Part shown: positions 11,500 through 22,249 of the stretch, in pieces
Numbering within the stretch: position 1 is the first letter of the stretch
Layout of the letters: the number at the start of each line of letters is the position of its first letter
Made by a program: the position numbers and the translations under genes
Notes under the pieces: model-generated
What the model saw: the letters and a program-made list of their open reading frames with translations, nothing else
What the model was told of the DNA's origin: nothing
The model's database searches: none
DNA from: Trachelipus rathkii
Lineage: Eukaryota > Arthropoda > Malacostraca > Isopoda > Trachelipodidae
Direction: 5' to 3'
Assembly: GCA_015478945.1 (NCBI GenBank)
Contig: JABUQX010118585.1
Span: 1 to 33,139, forward strand
Length of the DNA stretch: 33,139 nt

Positions 11500-12811
11500 C
11501 TAGATTAAACGATGAGGTAATGGGATGGTTTGTAGACTGCTGTAATGAAAGATTGAGTCTAATGTTCCCCTTCCAAATGTTTAAAATCACTCGTTAACAA
11601 GCTGATAAGATCTGGGCTGAGATTAAACCGTATAAATACTATTCGTCGGCTATTCTTCAAGGTTCTTCCAGTATCACGCTCACCCGCATGAACAGTGTTG
11701 GCTATTAGATTGTAAAAGGTCGCGAACATAGAGATTGCACCCCGTTATATATCATTTCATAATCACGTGTATGGCTGAACCATTTTACATGTAAACTGAC
11801 ACCCTGGTGAAAGTGGGCGATTTAACTGGTGATTTTTTTTGTTAAATGTCTGATATGTCCTTGCTGTCTATCAATCCAGCTATTATTTTGAGGTAGATTT
11901 CGTTACTGTTTTGAACGATGGCTGAAAAACGTGAGTGAATGTTAAATACTTTGTTCTACCTTCTAATGGTAACTGGTGTGGTTGTTAAAGCGACTTCTCA
12001 AATTTCCAAATCCTTTGGGGAAATAACTCACTTTTAACATAGACGAAAGCCTCTTAGCCTCGTTTGAGATAGGTGCTGGACATGCAGTTGTAGCAATAGG
12101 ATTACTTTTTATTTAAGTGCGAATTCGGACTTGAACGGGATAAGCTGATTTCTAGATCTACAGATGGAAGAATATAGCTCTTTCGAGGAATATATACCAT
12201 TTTAAACGACGTAGAATTCGTAAGTGTTATTTATGGACTTTAGCCGTTTAGCTACAATGTTAGCCTCACTTGAAGCTGTAAAATACAAAGGATGAAAGAT
12301 GAGACTGCTTATATATCAAAAAAGTTCAGTAGATGTTCTATGACTTCTATAAGGATAACTAGCTGCTGAAGTGCCTAAGCCACAAATTACATCATATGAA
12401 GGTAAAAACATCAATCTGCTAAAAACAAAGATATCTAGGAATTCGACTCTGCATACACATGTGGTCGTCACCTGTAGAAAGGTCTGTACCATCAGGGTTT
12501 GTTCAATTTCGTTTTAAAATAGAGAAATACATTAGATGATAAAAATAGATTCACACATGAAAATACCTCTAAAAGGAAAGTCAGTGCTTGGTTATCGAGT
12601 GTTGGGATTAATGCTGATGAAGTTGCTGTCACTCACGCTGATCTGAGTAGGATGTTTCATCGAGAAGAGATCCAATTCGTCTTGCAGCAGTCTGGACTAG
12701 CAGGGTGAAGGAAATTCTTGTCGGTGCGGTGCTAGGCTGAAATAATGAACAAGCTTCAATATGTGCCCACTTATATACATGGTAACCTAAAGACGAAGTT
12801 AAAGATACCAT
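11500..12811 (-). pseudogene. Polinton capsid-type protein (F54H12.2-like), left copy (broken)
   Basis: An ATG-proximal open piece (12,629-12,811) begins MVSLTSSLGYHVYKW and contains EACSLF, fitting the Cys-x-x-Ser-Glu-Leu-Asp-Leu-Phe N-terminus of the protein family often labelled F54H12.2-like in animal genomes. Later pieces include VSYFPKGFGNLRSRFNN near 11,970-12,030. A C-terminal stretch with NTVHAGERDTGRTLKN near 11,650-11,710 is followed by IRFNLSPDLISLL. These match the family's final beta-rich region. The family is a virion structural protein of Polinton-like elements; I am not certain whether it is the major capsid protein. The length of about 430 codons fits the shorter members. 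It is the third gene of the outward-reading block. Confidence 0.6.
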
Positions 12812-12834
12812 TTAGTAGTTAAATGGTGAATACA

Positions 12835-13400
12835 TCAATACGTTTTGTAGATTTGAGCCTTTTAGCCTTAGGTTTTTCCGGGCTGTGATTTTCTTATGGC
12901 TTTGCTTCTTCTTCAGAGCTCTCTTCGTCTTAGGCTTTTTCCTACTTTGTGACGGTCGGCGTTTCTTTACTTAGCCTGCCTGCCCGTGTCCATTACGTTT
13001 ATTTTTGGCGTTAACGTTCACAGACATGCTCGTAGAAACCTGGCAATTGCCGTCTTTTAATGAAGCACGAGATGCTCTGTCTCATACATCTTGCAGTTGT
13101 ACAGGGGGGGCCCCCCCCCCCCCCACTTTCTTATTAACTTTATTATACCTAGATATTCACCCCCTCTTCTAAATACGGGATGGCCTTTGCAGTAACTAGT
13201 GAAAAATCTCCAAGACCGTATCCTCTGTGATCTCGAAGTCCAGAAATCTTTCCACATGTTTTATCACTTATGTAACTGGAGCTTCTTCCCATACTGTCTT
13301 TACACTGCAAGAGTGATGAATGAAGAAATGCAATTGATTATGTCCCTTATATATCCTGCAGAGGCGTCTATTCTGAAATGAAATCACAAGTAACATATAG
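12835..13400 (-). pseudogene. Polinton small basic (core-like) protein, left copy (broken)
   Basis: The minus strand reads GKIFG/FWTSRS-type residues, then SFFTSYCKGHPVFRRG near 13,140-13,215. A Lys/Arg-rich tail (KKRRPSQSRKKPKTKRALKK) lies near 12,895-12,975. A short, Gly/aromatic then strongly basic protein at this position suits the adenovirus-core-like or minor capsid proteins carried beside the capsid genes in Polintons. That role is inferred. A run of seven G followed by fourteen C at 13,104-13,124 breaks the frame. The right arm has no such run, so it is either a private insertion or a sequencing artefact. Confidence 0.5.
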
Positions 13401-13434
13401 AGAGTATTTTCATTCTGGGTTAAAAATGTTCGCA

Positions 13435-14410
13435 TCATTTTATAGCGATGGGACGTTTGTCTTTCAATGTAACTTACAACATCATGTGCCACTTGTAATG
13501 ATATGGGCCGTCCTCCACGTCCTTTAATATGTACTCTGCTTTAGACCCGATCAATAACTGTTCAGTGAGAGATTAGTGGACATTTGGGAATGTTATTACC
13601 TTGCTCTCTTGAGGAAAATAAACTACCCTTAACAGAGGGGCTGTAGTGTCGCCCACATATTTGGTGTTCCACTATATCAGTGTAAACGTATGCCATCCCA
13701 GGATGTTGAGCATACTCGATGTGATACAAGTATATATGTAATACCTGTCTTGCTCATCGCTTGAATTCTTCTTGGTTATATAGTTGTTTTCTCGCTTCAT
13801 GATTTTCAGAATCAGATCAGGTACAAACTCATCTAACAGCAAGCACCAATCCTAACCCAATACCCTTACACTATTCAAAAAACGTGATCTCCCCGATAGC
13901 CCATGACACCGATCATCACTGAAAGCGCAAACAACAATCAATTCCCCTCTAAGCGATAACAGCACAGCGTACACGACTTAAAGTAATTAATACAACACCA
14001 CTTCATCATCAGAGGAAAAGAATCTGTGTTTTAATTTGTTAAGCGTTGCGTCGCTATAATCGTATTTAAATAAATGAACATTGCAGGAACTGACTTAAAA
14101 TAGATTTTCTCAATACAATTCTTTCATAAATACTCTCTTGTTCCAAGTAACGCGTTTTAGAGCACCTTGTGTTTAATATCACACAATCAAATAAAATAAC
14201 GATCTCAACACACAAGTCAAACCTATCTGTAACATATCATTAAAAGATTATGCGGTACATTTTCCACATCTGTATTTAATATACTTCAACACAACCTACT
14301 TCTATAAACGTCTTTTTCAAGTCAAAAGGTTCGAGTAACGTCTGTCGTGAGTCCTGAGAGTTTACTTATAGATGTAGATCATCGAAGCCGAAGCAGTCAG
14401 AGTTAATAGA
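13435..14410 (-). pseudogene. Polinton structural protein (penton/minor-capsid type), left copy (broken)
   Basis: The N-terminal part, near 14,350-14,410, reads with frameshifts as ILLTLTASASMIYI, fitting the FY-x-TLxSxAS start of a Polinton structural protein family. A second piece, KKTFIEVGCVEV, follows near 14,270-14,320. The C-terminal part, near 13,440-13,720, gives MAYVYTDIVEHQI in one frame (MA reads ggatggca). It continues in a shifted frame as VGDTTAPLLRVVYFPQ. These fit the family's conserved C-terminal block, which normally runs into a beta-rich LHF end. The size of about 320 codons is in keeping with the family as I know it. The role (minor capsid or penton) is inferred from the family and the adjoining capsid genes. 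It lies between the integrase and the basic protein, as in the right arm. Multiple frameshifts make it a remnant. Confidence 0.6.
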
Positions 14411-14439
14411 ATTGTCTGTGCTTTGCATGGTTCACAATG

Positions 14440-15450
14440 AATACTGATTAACGATCTTAATTTCATTGCTTTTATATACGAGTTAAACTTGTCATTATAT
14501 CCTACCCATTTAACCAAGTACTGTTTATTTCGCCCCTTTCTTTCGAACCTAATCTCTTTTTCAATTTTATACCATTACTTTTCAGATGAAGCGTATTTTT
14601 CAACACTATACAATAATGTCCTGTTTATAAAAACCGCCTTTTATCTTTTCACCGTATAAATCCTCCAAATAATATAATTTTAAGCCATCGTAGGGGAAGT
14701 CTCGAATATTGTGAACTTTGAAAACCTCTGTAGACAACCCTGACTCGTAGCCTTTCCTAAACCTTTCCGCCTGTCTGAGACTGTCACATAATCCCCTAAA
14801 AAATGATGAATTATCCTTTATTTTCCTGCTTTTTCGTGTGAAGAGCCACCAACGTTAGGCTTTATTTCGACATTTTCTAGAGGGTAGATTTTTTAGTTCT
14901 GTGACGACTATTAATAAGAATGACAAGGTTTGTAGTATTGTCAAAACTAATACCAAATAAACAGCATAAAATTCAAAACGCGGGTAAAGTAGCCGGTGCA
15001 TTTTATCCCTTGTAGTACGCTGTACTCTTCCAACTATGCTGCTTTATTCACTGAGAATGTATTGTTAATACCCCATGTCGTGCTCTTTAATTAATTCTTG
15101 AAATTCTCGACCTAGAAACTCAGTGCCTTGGTCAGTCCACAGCATTCTTGGCCATCCGCTGTCACCCCCTTAATGAATCTTCTCTCAAGGCCTCAGATAC
15201 AGTACCTGATTTTTTATCTTTAAAGGTTTTAAACCATAAATATTTAGAATACACATCAATGGTAAAGAAGTTGTCAAATGATACCCCCCCATTCGTATTC
15301 GCCAACGAGAGCTTAGTAATTAAATATAAACCTTATCAAGGATAAATCCAGCTGCATATTCGCTATGAGAACGGGGGCTGTTTTCGGGTAGGCAATTGTT
15401 CTGCGAACAGGCTATGAGAGGAAAGCTCACTCACCTCTCAATATGCTTTC
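14440..15450 (-). pseudogene. Polinton/Maverick integrase with C-terminal chromodomain, left copy (broken)
   Basis: The product would be a retroviral-type (rve, DDE) integrase that joins element ends to host DNA. On the minus strand, in order: an N-terminal piece near 15,350-15,440; a core segment near 15,200-15,300 with FTIDVYSKYLWFK, where the Asp fits the first catalytic acid; and a segment near 15,070-15,155 with LWTDQGTEFLGREFQELI, where the Asp fits the second. Near 14,590-14,780 there is a conserved tail with KGYESGLSTEVFKV and LEDLYGEKIKGGFY. Near 14,470-14,570 there is a chromodomain-like piece, KGRNKQYLVKWVGYNDKF. Stops and frameshifts separate these pieces, so no intact protein is possible. 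The third catalytic Glu region is too damaged to read. A structural-protein remnant follows in the same direction. The family call rests on the core and tail together with the neighbours. Confidence 0.78.
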
Positions 15451-15559
15451 CAACTCTTTCCGTTCCAATGTCCGGAACCTCGAGCACACCTTGTGACCTC
15501 ACATCGACTAACACACACACTCCTTCAACAACACACACATAGTAATAATATCTTATCAC

Positions 15560-18500
15560 ATCATTCCTACCTCCATGGTGTCACGGACATGAAGTAAAAA
15601 CATTTTATTATATATATACTATATATATATATATATTATATATTATAATATATATATATATTATATATATATATAATATATATTATATATATATATGTAA
15701 AAGGAAATTCAAATATAACTATTTAATTATGAATTTATTATTTTATTATACAATTAGTTACACAACAATAACAATTATATATATAAATATATATTATATA
15801 TAATATAATATATAATTTTATATTAATGATATATATATATTATATATATATACTATATTATATATATATATAATAATCCCAACTACTAATATACACATAA
15901 CCAAATAATAAACAACACCAATCACCACACATAAATATAATATATATATATATAATATATATTATTAATATATATATAATATTAATTGAACATAATAATA
16001 TTAATAAATCATTAATAACTATAAATTAATCCATTTAAGATTAGGGTGTGGGGTTTTCTTCCTCTTCAATAACACAACACAGATAATACACACATACATC
16101 TGGAAGCTAGACGAACTGAAGGACTAGAACGGGCTTAGTCGTACTTCAGAATAATACATCCCCAAAGTACCTGCATCCACAACTACTGCTTGTGCTAAAG
16201 GGATTAAGAACGGGGAAAAATTATAGTCCTGAAGCTCTTGCTTGATTGAGGCAACCTGTTACAGCCCTTTCTTTCGCAATCGCGCGAGAGATCAGTCTAT
16301 TAAATCACAATGTTTGATCTTTAACTAGCTTCTATCAATAAAATATTGACCTAGCTCAATTCCAAGTTATTTGTTCTTTAAAATATTTATAGAGAGTTAG
16401 CCTGTTGGCAAGCTCTCCTCTAGATATTTTCTCAAGTTGTTGCTTGTCCTCATCGCCTCAGGTTTTACTTCTGGGCTTTTGAGAATCATTTTTCCCCACT
16501 CATCCAAGCAACCGTAGAAAAACAAATTCCTCTAACCCGATTAGAATGTCAACTAGACTTAAGAAAACATAATATAATACAAAGTATAGACTTAAATAAT
16601 TTGGCTGCATGTCATGCATCTAAAGTCTCTGGGTACAACACAGGATAGAACCTTCTCTGGATGTTAATGTTGAATTTATATTATGCGGTAAACGAATCTG
16701 GTATCCATGTCAATAATGTATTATTCTGTTCAAACTTTAGGGTTGATTACAACGCTGTAAGGATGAGTTTACTCTCAGTGTCCGAACACTTTGTGCAGGC
16801 AGTCAAGAGGACTTGATTGTTCTCTCAGAAAATTGATACACCCAAACAGATTGATCATTGGGGAGGAGTGAGACATTTGGCCAAGTGAGACGAGCGGAAA
16901 CTGCGTAGGGTTTACTGATTCGATGTAGGCCTGAGTATTGGTCTCCTGCAACGATGAAGTAGTATTACTATACATAATTCACTCGAATACGCGATTAAAT
17001 CACGTATATTAAAAAGACCCAAAACTAACATATGCTGAAATACAATTCAAAATAGCACGAAAATAATTAAATAACATGATGGAATCAGGAATGGAGAAGG
17101 TAACTAGACAAGGAAGCAGGAATACATCACGGGTTAAAGAGCCCCTTCTATAGCAGCACTTGCTTATATTTTCAGAATCGCTTTAATTGTGACGGCTATT
17201 ATTTTTTAATGTGATTTCTAATGATGCTGAATCGCTCTCGCAGCGAGTCTTTACGCAAAAAGACATAATCTACAGGAGAGCATAGTGATAGATAAACCAC
17301 AGAAGGAAACATAATGATAATCACAGCATTTACTAAACTCAATAAGATATGACGAATTGCAGGACTGTATATTCATAAATATACTATCTAACCACAGATC
17401 TTAGCTAGCTACATCGCATCATTTACGATCACTTCACCGAATTAAAAAACAAATATATATTACCACAAAAACAGAAAACACATAAATTATAAACAAAGAA
17501 TAAAAGACCGACTAAAAAATTACAGACAATAACTGATATAAAAACACAAAATCAACTACTACATATAAGAATATATATAATGCTAGGGTTCAGTACGTTT
17601 TACATCGACCGACGCTACTCATTATTCCATGTTCAGAGAAATAGTATCTAGCTTTCTATCTTGTGAGTAGAAATCTGGATGCGGAGGAGGAATTCTGATG
17701 CATATAAAAGGAGAAGCTCTAAACAGCAAGTAGTGTTCAGTATGGAATGTCGGAAGTAACTTCTTAGAGTATCTATACTTTCAAGAGACCTCCTTTTCTT
17801 ATGCATAACTTCATCTGTATAAACAGATCTGCACGCGATATAACATTTGAACCTGCTCAATCTCTCATTCGTTTCCGAAACAGATTCATATACTGAAGTG
17901 TTTAAAGAAAAATCAGTCCTCATGTACGCTTTGATGGAAAAAGTTCTTAGTGTTATGAAAAATACAGGATATATTAAATGATGGAAAAAACCGTAATTGT
18001 CTCATCTATATTCCTCGTTTAACTTGTACAATGATCAGTCGCCAAGTCTATAACTCTTAAGACCTTAGTAACTAATATTTCAAAATGATTTATTATCGTA
18101 TACATCTATGGAATTCTTAACTATATATATATCCATCTGACACAATAAATAAAAAACCCTCATAATCCTCCTGAAAATATAAAACAACATATAGCCCCGC
18201 CGACTACTCGCCCCTCCACCACTTACCTAGATTATTTTCAAGGTGTATCTATTTATATCTCAATAAAATTCACCATCACTGTATTATATATGAGTTAACA
18301 CAGCAGATATAGGTTAACAATTTATAATCAGTATCAGAGCATGCTGTGTGGAGACAGCCACATACATCCATCGAATAAGCCTAACAACAGCAACCACAGA
18401 CCAATAAGAAAAAACAAATAAGAAAATATTACCCACAAACACTACACAACATAAACCCATACTCGTAAGCGTGCTCGAGTAACATTTAATTACGCTTATC

Positions 18501-20420
18501 GAAATATATTATAGGTATAGAACATTATTATATAATATAATACGAGTCATTTGATATAATAACATATCACACCCCACAATATTATAAAACAAATAAAAAT
18601 ATATACCCTACCCACTAACAATAAACATTACACAATAAACTACTCATTTATAATATAATAGAATACTCAATAAAAACAAACCACCCACCTAACAATAAAA
18701 CATATATAGATATAAAATAAATATAAATACAAAAAAATATAAACCATACAAAATAAAATTAATAAATAAAACAAATAATTATTAAGAGTGAAATAAATAT
18801 AATATATAATTCAAAACATGTTAATACTATAATATTATATATTAATTATTAATAATAATATAAAAAATTATATAAATAGATTATATATATTAGTAAGAAC
18901 GTTACTACTATGATGATGTTAAATGCACAACTCATAAAAACACAACTATTATTAACTAGAATTGCTAGAAACTTTATATAATCTACTAGACCTACATCTA
19001 TACTTTAACATATAATACTCCCACATTGCGATATATAATTAAATATTTAAAGTAATTATCTAACATATTGCTTATAAATAGAATATTAAAAAAATATCTA
19101 ATAAGGTGTATAACACTGTTATAGACATTCACAGAAACTTGCACTGAAGACTCGAGATTATACTCTGTAAGTCTTTACAAAATGCCAGTCATCTTATACG
19201 TTGTCTTATCATGTAGCTACGTGTCTCATTAATACCATCCGAAAGCACATATGTAAAAAGCTCCTCTCCAGATATCATAGTTGTTTGGCCTCTGGACAGG
19301 CAGCATAGGCTAAACAAACAAAGCCCATCGTTTTAAAGTAATGTATGAATTTCCTGCACATCGATAGTGTCTAGAATCGTTAATGAAAGTTTCAGTAATC
19401 CAACTATCGATTTTCTTGATGTGCGGTAGTCATTCCTCGTATAACAGATAAATGATAACGACAATGCATACATAGTTAAAGCAATACACAACCAACTCAA
19501 TAAACACTTCATTATGCCTATCACCTTTTCGCCTACTCTGAATATACTTCACTGCTGTATTCCTGAGATTAGAATCCATGCGAGTCACGTTCAAAAACTT
19601 CTAAGCCGTTGTATCTTCGTCCATAGTCAACTTCACGCCTATTGTTCGCATGTTAGGAAGGTTAAGGTAAGACTGTTGTCCTTTGCTCCTTCTCTGGTTG
19701 ATAACTGTTTTGCGAGTAGTTAATACCGCAGGCGTTAGAAGTACAGGCAAGCAGGCCTCTATGCAATACACATAACTCACAACTAAATAAACCACACAAA
19801 GCTCCCCAAACTTCTCACCCTAAAGAGCAGGCAACTACACTAGAAAAACAAACCCAATTCTCAGATCTGTAAATGAGAATTACTAACACACGTGAAAGAA
19901 TTCAGTTCCATCAGGTTCTTTTAATATAATGCAACTCTCATCCGCGATAGTTTAACTTCCCTGAATGATATCTGTACAGAGGTATACCTATTAAGGTACG
20001 GACGATAATGTGCTCTACTGGAAGATGCGGACACTCACCTATAACATCTAAAGAACAAATAGAGAGAGAACTTCTTCCACACTCGACAGCTAAGCGACTA
20101 AGTTTGAAAAGAGTTTAAGACCAACGAAGGATCAAATATATATTCATCGGCAAAACACAATGTAGGGTATTTGAGATAAGGCTGCCGTCCACCAATCAAC
20201 ACAAAAGGGACACCATTTATAATATCGAAACAAAAAATTTATATGCAGAAGGTGCACTCTGTACACATAGTGGTAACAACCATCGTACAAATAGCAAAGT
20301 AAGAGAAAACGTATGTGTAAACCGATCTGCTGTAAAAGACACAAAATCACACATAAATACAATTTGATTTCTATTGACACGAGTTTTCAACATATATAAG
20401 AAAATATATAATATCAATGA
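15560..20420. other. Left part of spacer between the arms; AT-rich, no recognised gene
   Basis: This part starts with TA tracts (15,605-15,695; 15,775-15,870; 15,930-15,990). It continues with AT-rich DNA of mixed complexity that I could not match to the right half of the spacer. Minus-strand ORFs at 16,775-16,975 (66 codons, contains NTQAYIESVNPTQFPLVSL), 17,648-17,923 (91 codons, contains SVYESVSETNERLSRF) and 20,144-20,380 have protein-like composition but no family I recognise. 18,120-19,080 is very A-rich and looks non-coding. The missing half of the Polinton (polymerase, protease, ATPase) could lie here in decayed form, but I see no motif for it. Confidence 0.35.
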
Positions 20421-20598
20421 TATAATAATAATAATATATAAATAATAATAATAATAATAATAAAATAATAATAATAAATAATAATAATAATAATATAATA
20501 ATTAATAATATAATATGTATTAAATAATAAATGATATAATTTTAAAAATATGAATAACAATAATAAATAATAACAATGAATGATAATAATAATCAATA

Positions 20599-20634
<36 letters not shown>

Positions 20635-20680
20635 TAATAATAAATAATAATAAATAATAATAATACACATAAATACATAG
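20420..20680. repeat. (AAT)n microsatellite
   Basis: About 260 bases consist of AAT/ATA trinucleotide repeats with interruptions. The long Tyr/Ile/Leu-rich ORFs on the minus strand here are translations of the repeat. Confidence 0.95.
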
Positions 20681-20802
20681 ACCATATAATAATAAAATAC
20701 AATAATAACAAATACAAATAGTTTTAATAAATAGTCCATTACTATTAAGTTTTTTAAAGCAAAAAGCTAATAAAGGACAAAAATATTGCAATATTGCAAT
20801 AC

Positions 20803-20838
20803 TGCATTAATGCATCGATGCATCGATGCATTAATGCA
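20803..20838. repeat. 36-bp perfect palindrome
   Basis: The sequence equals its own reverse complement over 36 bases. It is centred on GATGCATC and built from overlapping ATGCAT and ATCGAT units, with TTAATGC-type flanks. It is preceded by a short repeat of GCAATATT. It lies between the (AAT)n tract and the GA-linked repeat copy, inside the spacer of the inverted repeat. Confidence 0.95.
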
Positions 20839-20879
20839 TTAAAACATGTAATATGTTCAATGCATAATTCGTGTGCATG

Positions 20880-21210
20880 ATGGATCGCGGATGGGGATGG
20901 ATCGTAGTTGTTTTCGTAATGATTCTACTTGTAATAACTCTAAGATTCACGGCTTCCGATGTAGAAGTTTTTAAGGTGAAAAGAGCTGATGGAGTGTGGT
21001 AATAACACTTGTGTATTAGTAAGAGTAGTCGCAAGAAGTAATACATGTATGTGTGTAAGTGTGTTGTGTGTGGTGTGTGGTGTGTGGTGTGTGTGTGTCT
21101 CTTCTCCTCTCTCTCTCTCTTCTCTCTCTCTCTCTCGTCTTCTTCTCTTCATACCTAAAAAAATACATATAGATCTCATTCCGTATAAAAATATAAATTG
21201 GGTTAAGGTC
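20880..21210 (-). repeat. GA-linked dispersed repeat, spacer copy
   Basis: In reverse complement this segment starts with a block near-identical to 9,331-9,400 (TATTTTTATACG, then CTATATGTATTTTT). It then has a GA/CA microsatellite, then a block matching 8,540-8,630 (CACCTTAAAAACTTC, GAAGCCGTGAATCTTA), and finally a block matching 7,620-7,665 (ACAACTACGATC, GCGATCC). No coding capacity was recognised. It looks like a non-autonomous dispersed repeat carrying an internal microsatellite. Confidence 0.7.
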
Positions 21211-21212
21211 TA

Positions 21213-21306
21213 GAAGGCCGCAACAGCACGGTCAGTTACGTCCCCGACGAACTGCCTCACCGTGCTGAAGCGACGTGAGACCGAGATTCGAGTTCCAGTC
21301 CGGTCC
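21213..21306 (+). repeat. tRNA-like (SINE head-like) sequence with hairpin
   Basis: This stretch ends in GATTCGAGTTCCAGTCCGG, which resembles a pol III B box. An A-box-like CACGGTCAGTTACG lies upstream at a fitting distance. A 9-bp inverted repeat, CAGCACGGT (21,224-21,232) and ACCGTGCTG (21,259-21,267), can form a stem. It does not fold into a clean cloverleaf, so I call it the head of a tRNA-derived SINE rather than a working tRNA. No clear tail or target-site duplication was found. Confidence 0.45.
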
Positions 21307-21339
21307 AAATTTTAACAAGGGGGGGAACTAAGAGAGTGG

Positions 21340-21700
21340 GGAAAGTAGGGATAAACTCCTCTCCACCAAAAAATGACGCGCAAATAGAACGCGAGAGCAC
21401 CACGACGCGCGCAAAAAGCAAGAACCAACCAAAGACAGCCAACGGTGCGAGGAGGCGAAGATAGGAAGCAAGCGGGAAAGCGGATCACGTGCGAAATCTG
21501 CGGCCAAGCGATCAAAACGTGCGCGCGCGAAAGAAGGTGTTGGTGTGTCGAGAGAGAAAAAGGGGGGTAGGCAGTGATGTTAGTCATGGCAACAACCCAG
21601 GGGGTAGGGTAAATGGCAACTGGAGAGTTAGCGATAGCGGGTGGGGTAAAGAATGGAGGATAGAGAACAGGGAGGGGTAACGTGTTGTGTGTGTGTGGTG
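21340..21700. other. CpG-rich patch, no recognised gene
   Basis: Unlike the AT-rich surroundings, this stretch is rich in CG dinucleotides (e.g. ACGACGCGCGCAAAAAG near 21,400 and ACGTGCGCGCGCGAAAG near 21,515). It is followed by G-rich DNA and a (TG)n tract (21,683-21,735). A minus-strand frame stays open from 21,794 to 21,312 (160 codons) but is Pro/Thr/His-rich and partly translated (CA)n, so I do not call it a gene. It could be a promoter-like region or part of a mobile element. Confidence 0.4.
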
Positions 21701-21849
21701 TGTGTATGTGAATGTGTAATGTGTATGTGTCGACAACTCGTGAAGTTGCTGACTGCGTCATCAAATATACACTCGAATGTGCCCTACGGTGCACACATAG
21801 TAAACTTATACATTAAAGGAGGTGGAAAAGGGGGAAATAATAATAATAA

Positions 21850-22127
21850 ATATATATATATTCAATAATATATAACTACTACCCTAGTATAGTATATATA
21901 TAATATAGTATATATATATAATATATATATCAGTATATATATAATAATATATATTATATAATTATAATATATATATATATATATAATTATATATATATAA
22001 TTAATAACACTATCATAGTACATACTAATATAAGATGCAGATGTATATTAATTTACATGTGCGTATTTCATGTTGCGTCCACTTTCTATCTAGTACGGTT
22101 ACACTTATATATATACTAGTATATATA

Positions 22128-22173
<46 letters not shown>

Positions 22174-22225
22174 TATATTATATATAATATAGAATTATAT
22201 ATATATATATATTATAAATATAATA
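21850..22225. repeat. (TA)n microsatellites around a short unique island
   Basis: TA tracts at 21,850-22,010 and 22,105-22,220 flank about 90 unique bases, directly upstream of the LINE reverse-transcriptase remnant. Confidence 0.95.
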
Positions 22226-22249
22226 ACATAACATTATGTGTTAATAGGT

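Larger units (their letters stand above)
9400..15560 (+). repeat. Left arm of giant inverted repeat (degraded Polinton block)
   Basis: This segment matches the reverse complement of about 22,965-28,540 along its whole length, in the same order. Anchor pairs read by eye: 19 identical bases at 14,714-14,732 and 23,725-23,743; 19 at 13,208-13,226 and 25,047-25,065; 12 at 9,788-9,799 and 28,241-28,252. The sum of paired positions drifts only from about 38,020 at the outer edge to about 38,510 at the inner edge, so the right arm is slightly shorter. Even the AT microsatellites sit at mirrored places (9,620-9,770 with 28,265-28,390; 9,975-10,110 with 27,960-28,085; 10,805-10,890 with 27,240-27,350). 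Between anchors the arms differ by many substitutions and small indels. The outer edge lies in a (GA)n/(CT)n tract, the inner edge near 15,560. Confidence 0.85.

Noticed and set aside
20414..20791. 125-codon Tyr/Ile/Leu-rich ORF, membrane-like
   Set aside because: Translation of the (AAT)n microsatellite, not a membrane protein.
21213..21306. Functional tRNA gene
   Set aside because: There is no clean acceptor, anticodon and T-arm set. Only box-like motifs and an atypical hairpin are present.
21312..21794. 160-codon ORF, minus strand, one of the longest open frames in the window
   Set aside because: It is Pro/Thr/His-rich, includes translated (CA)n, and lies across the CpG-rich patch, where stop codons are rare. 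No domain was recognised.
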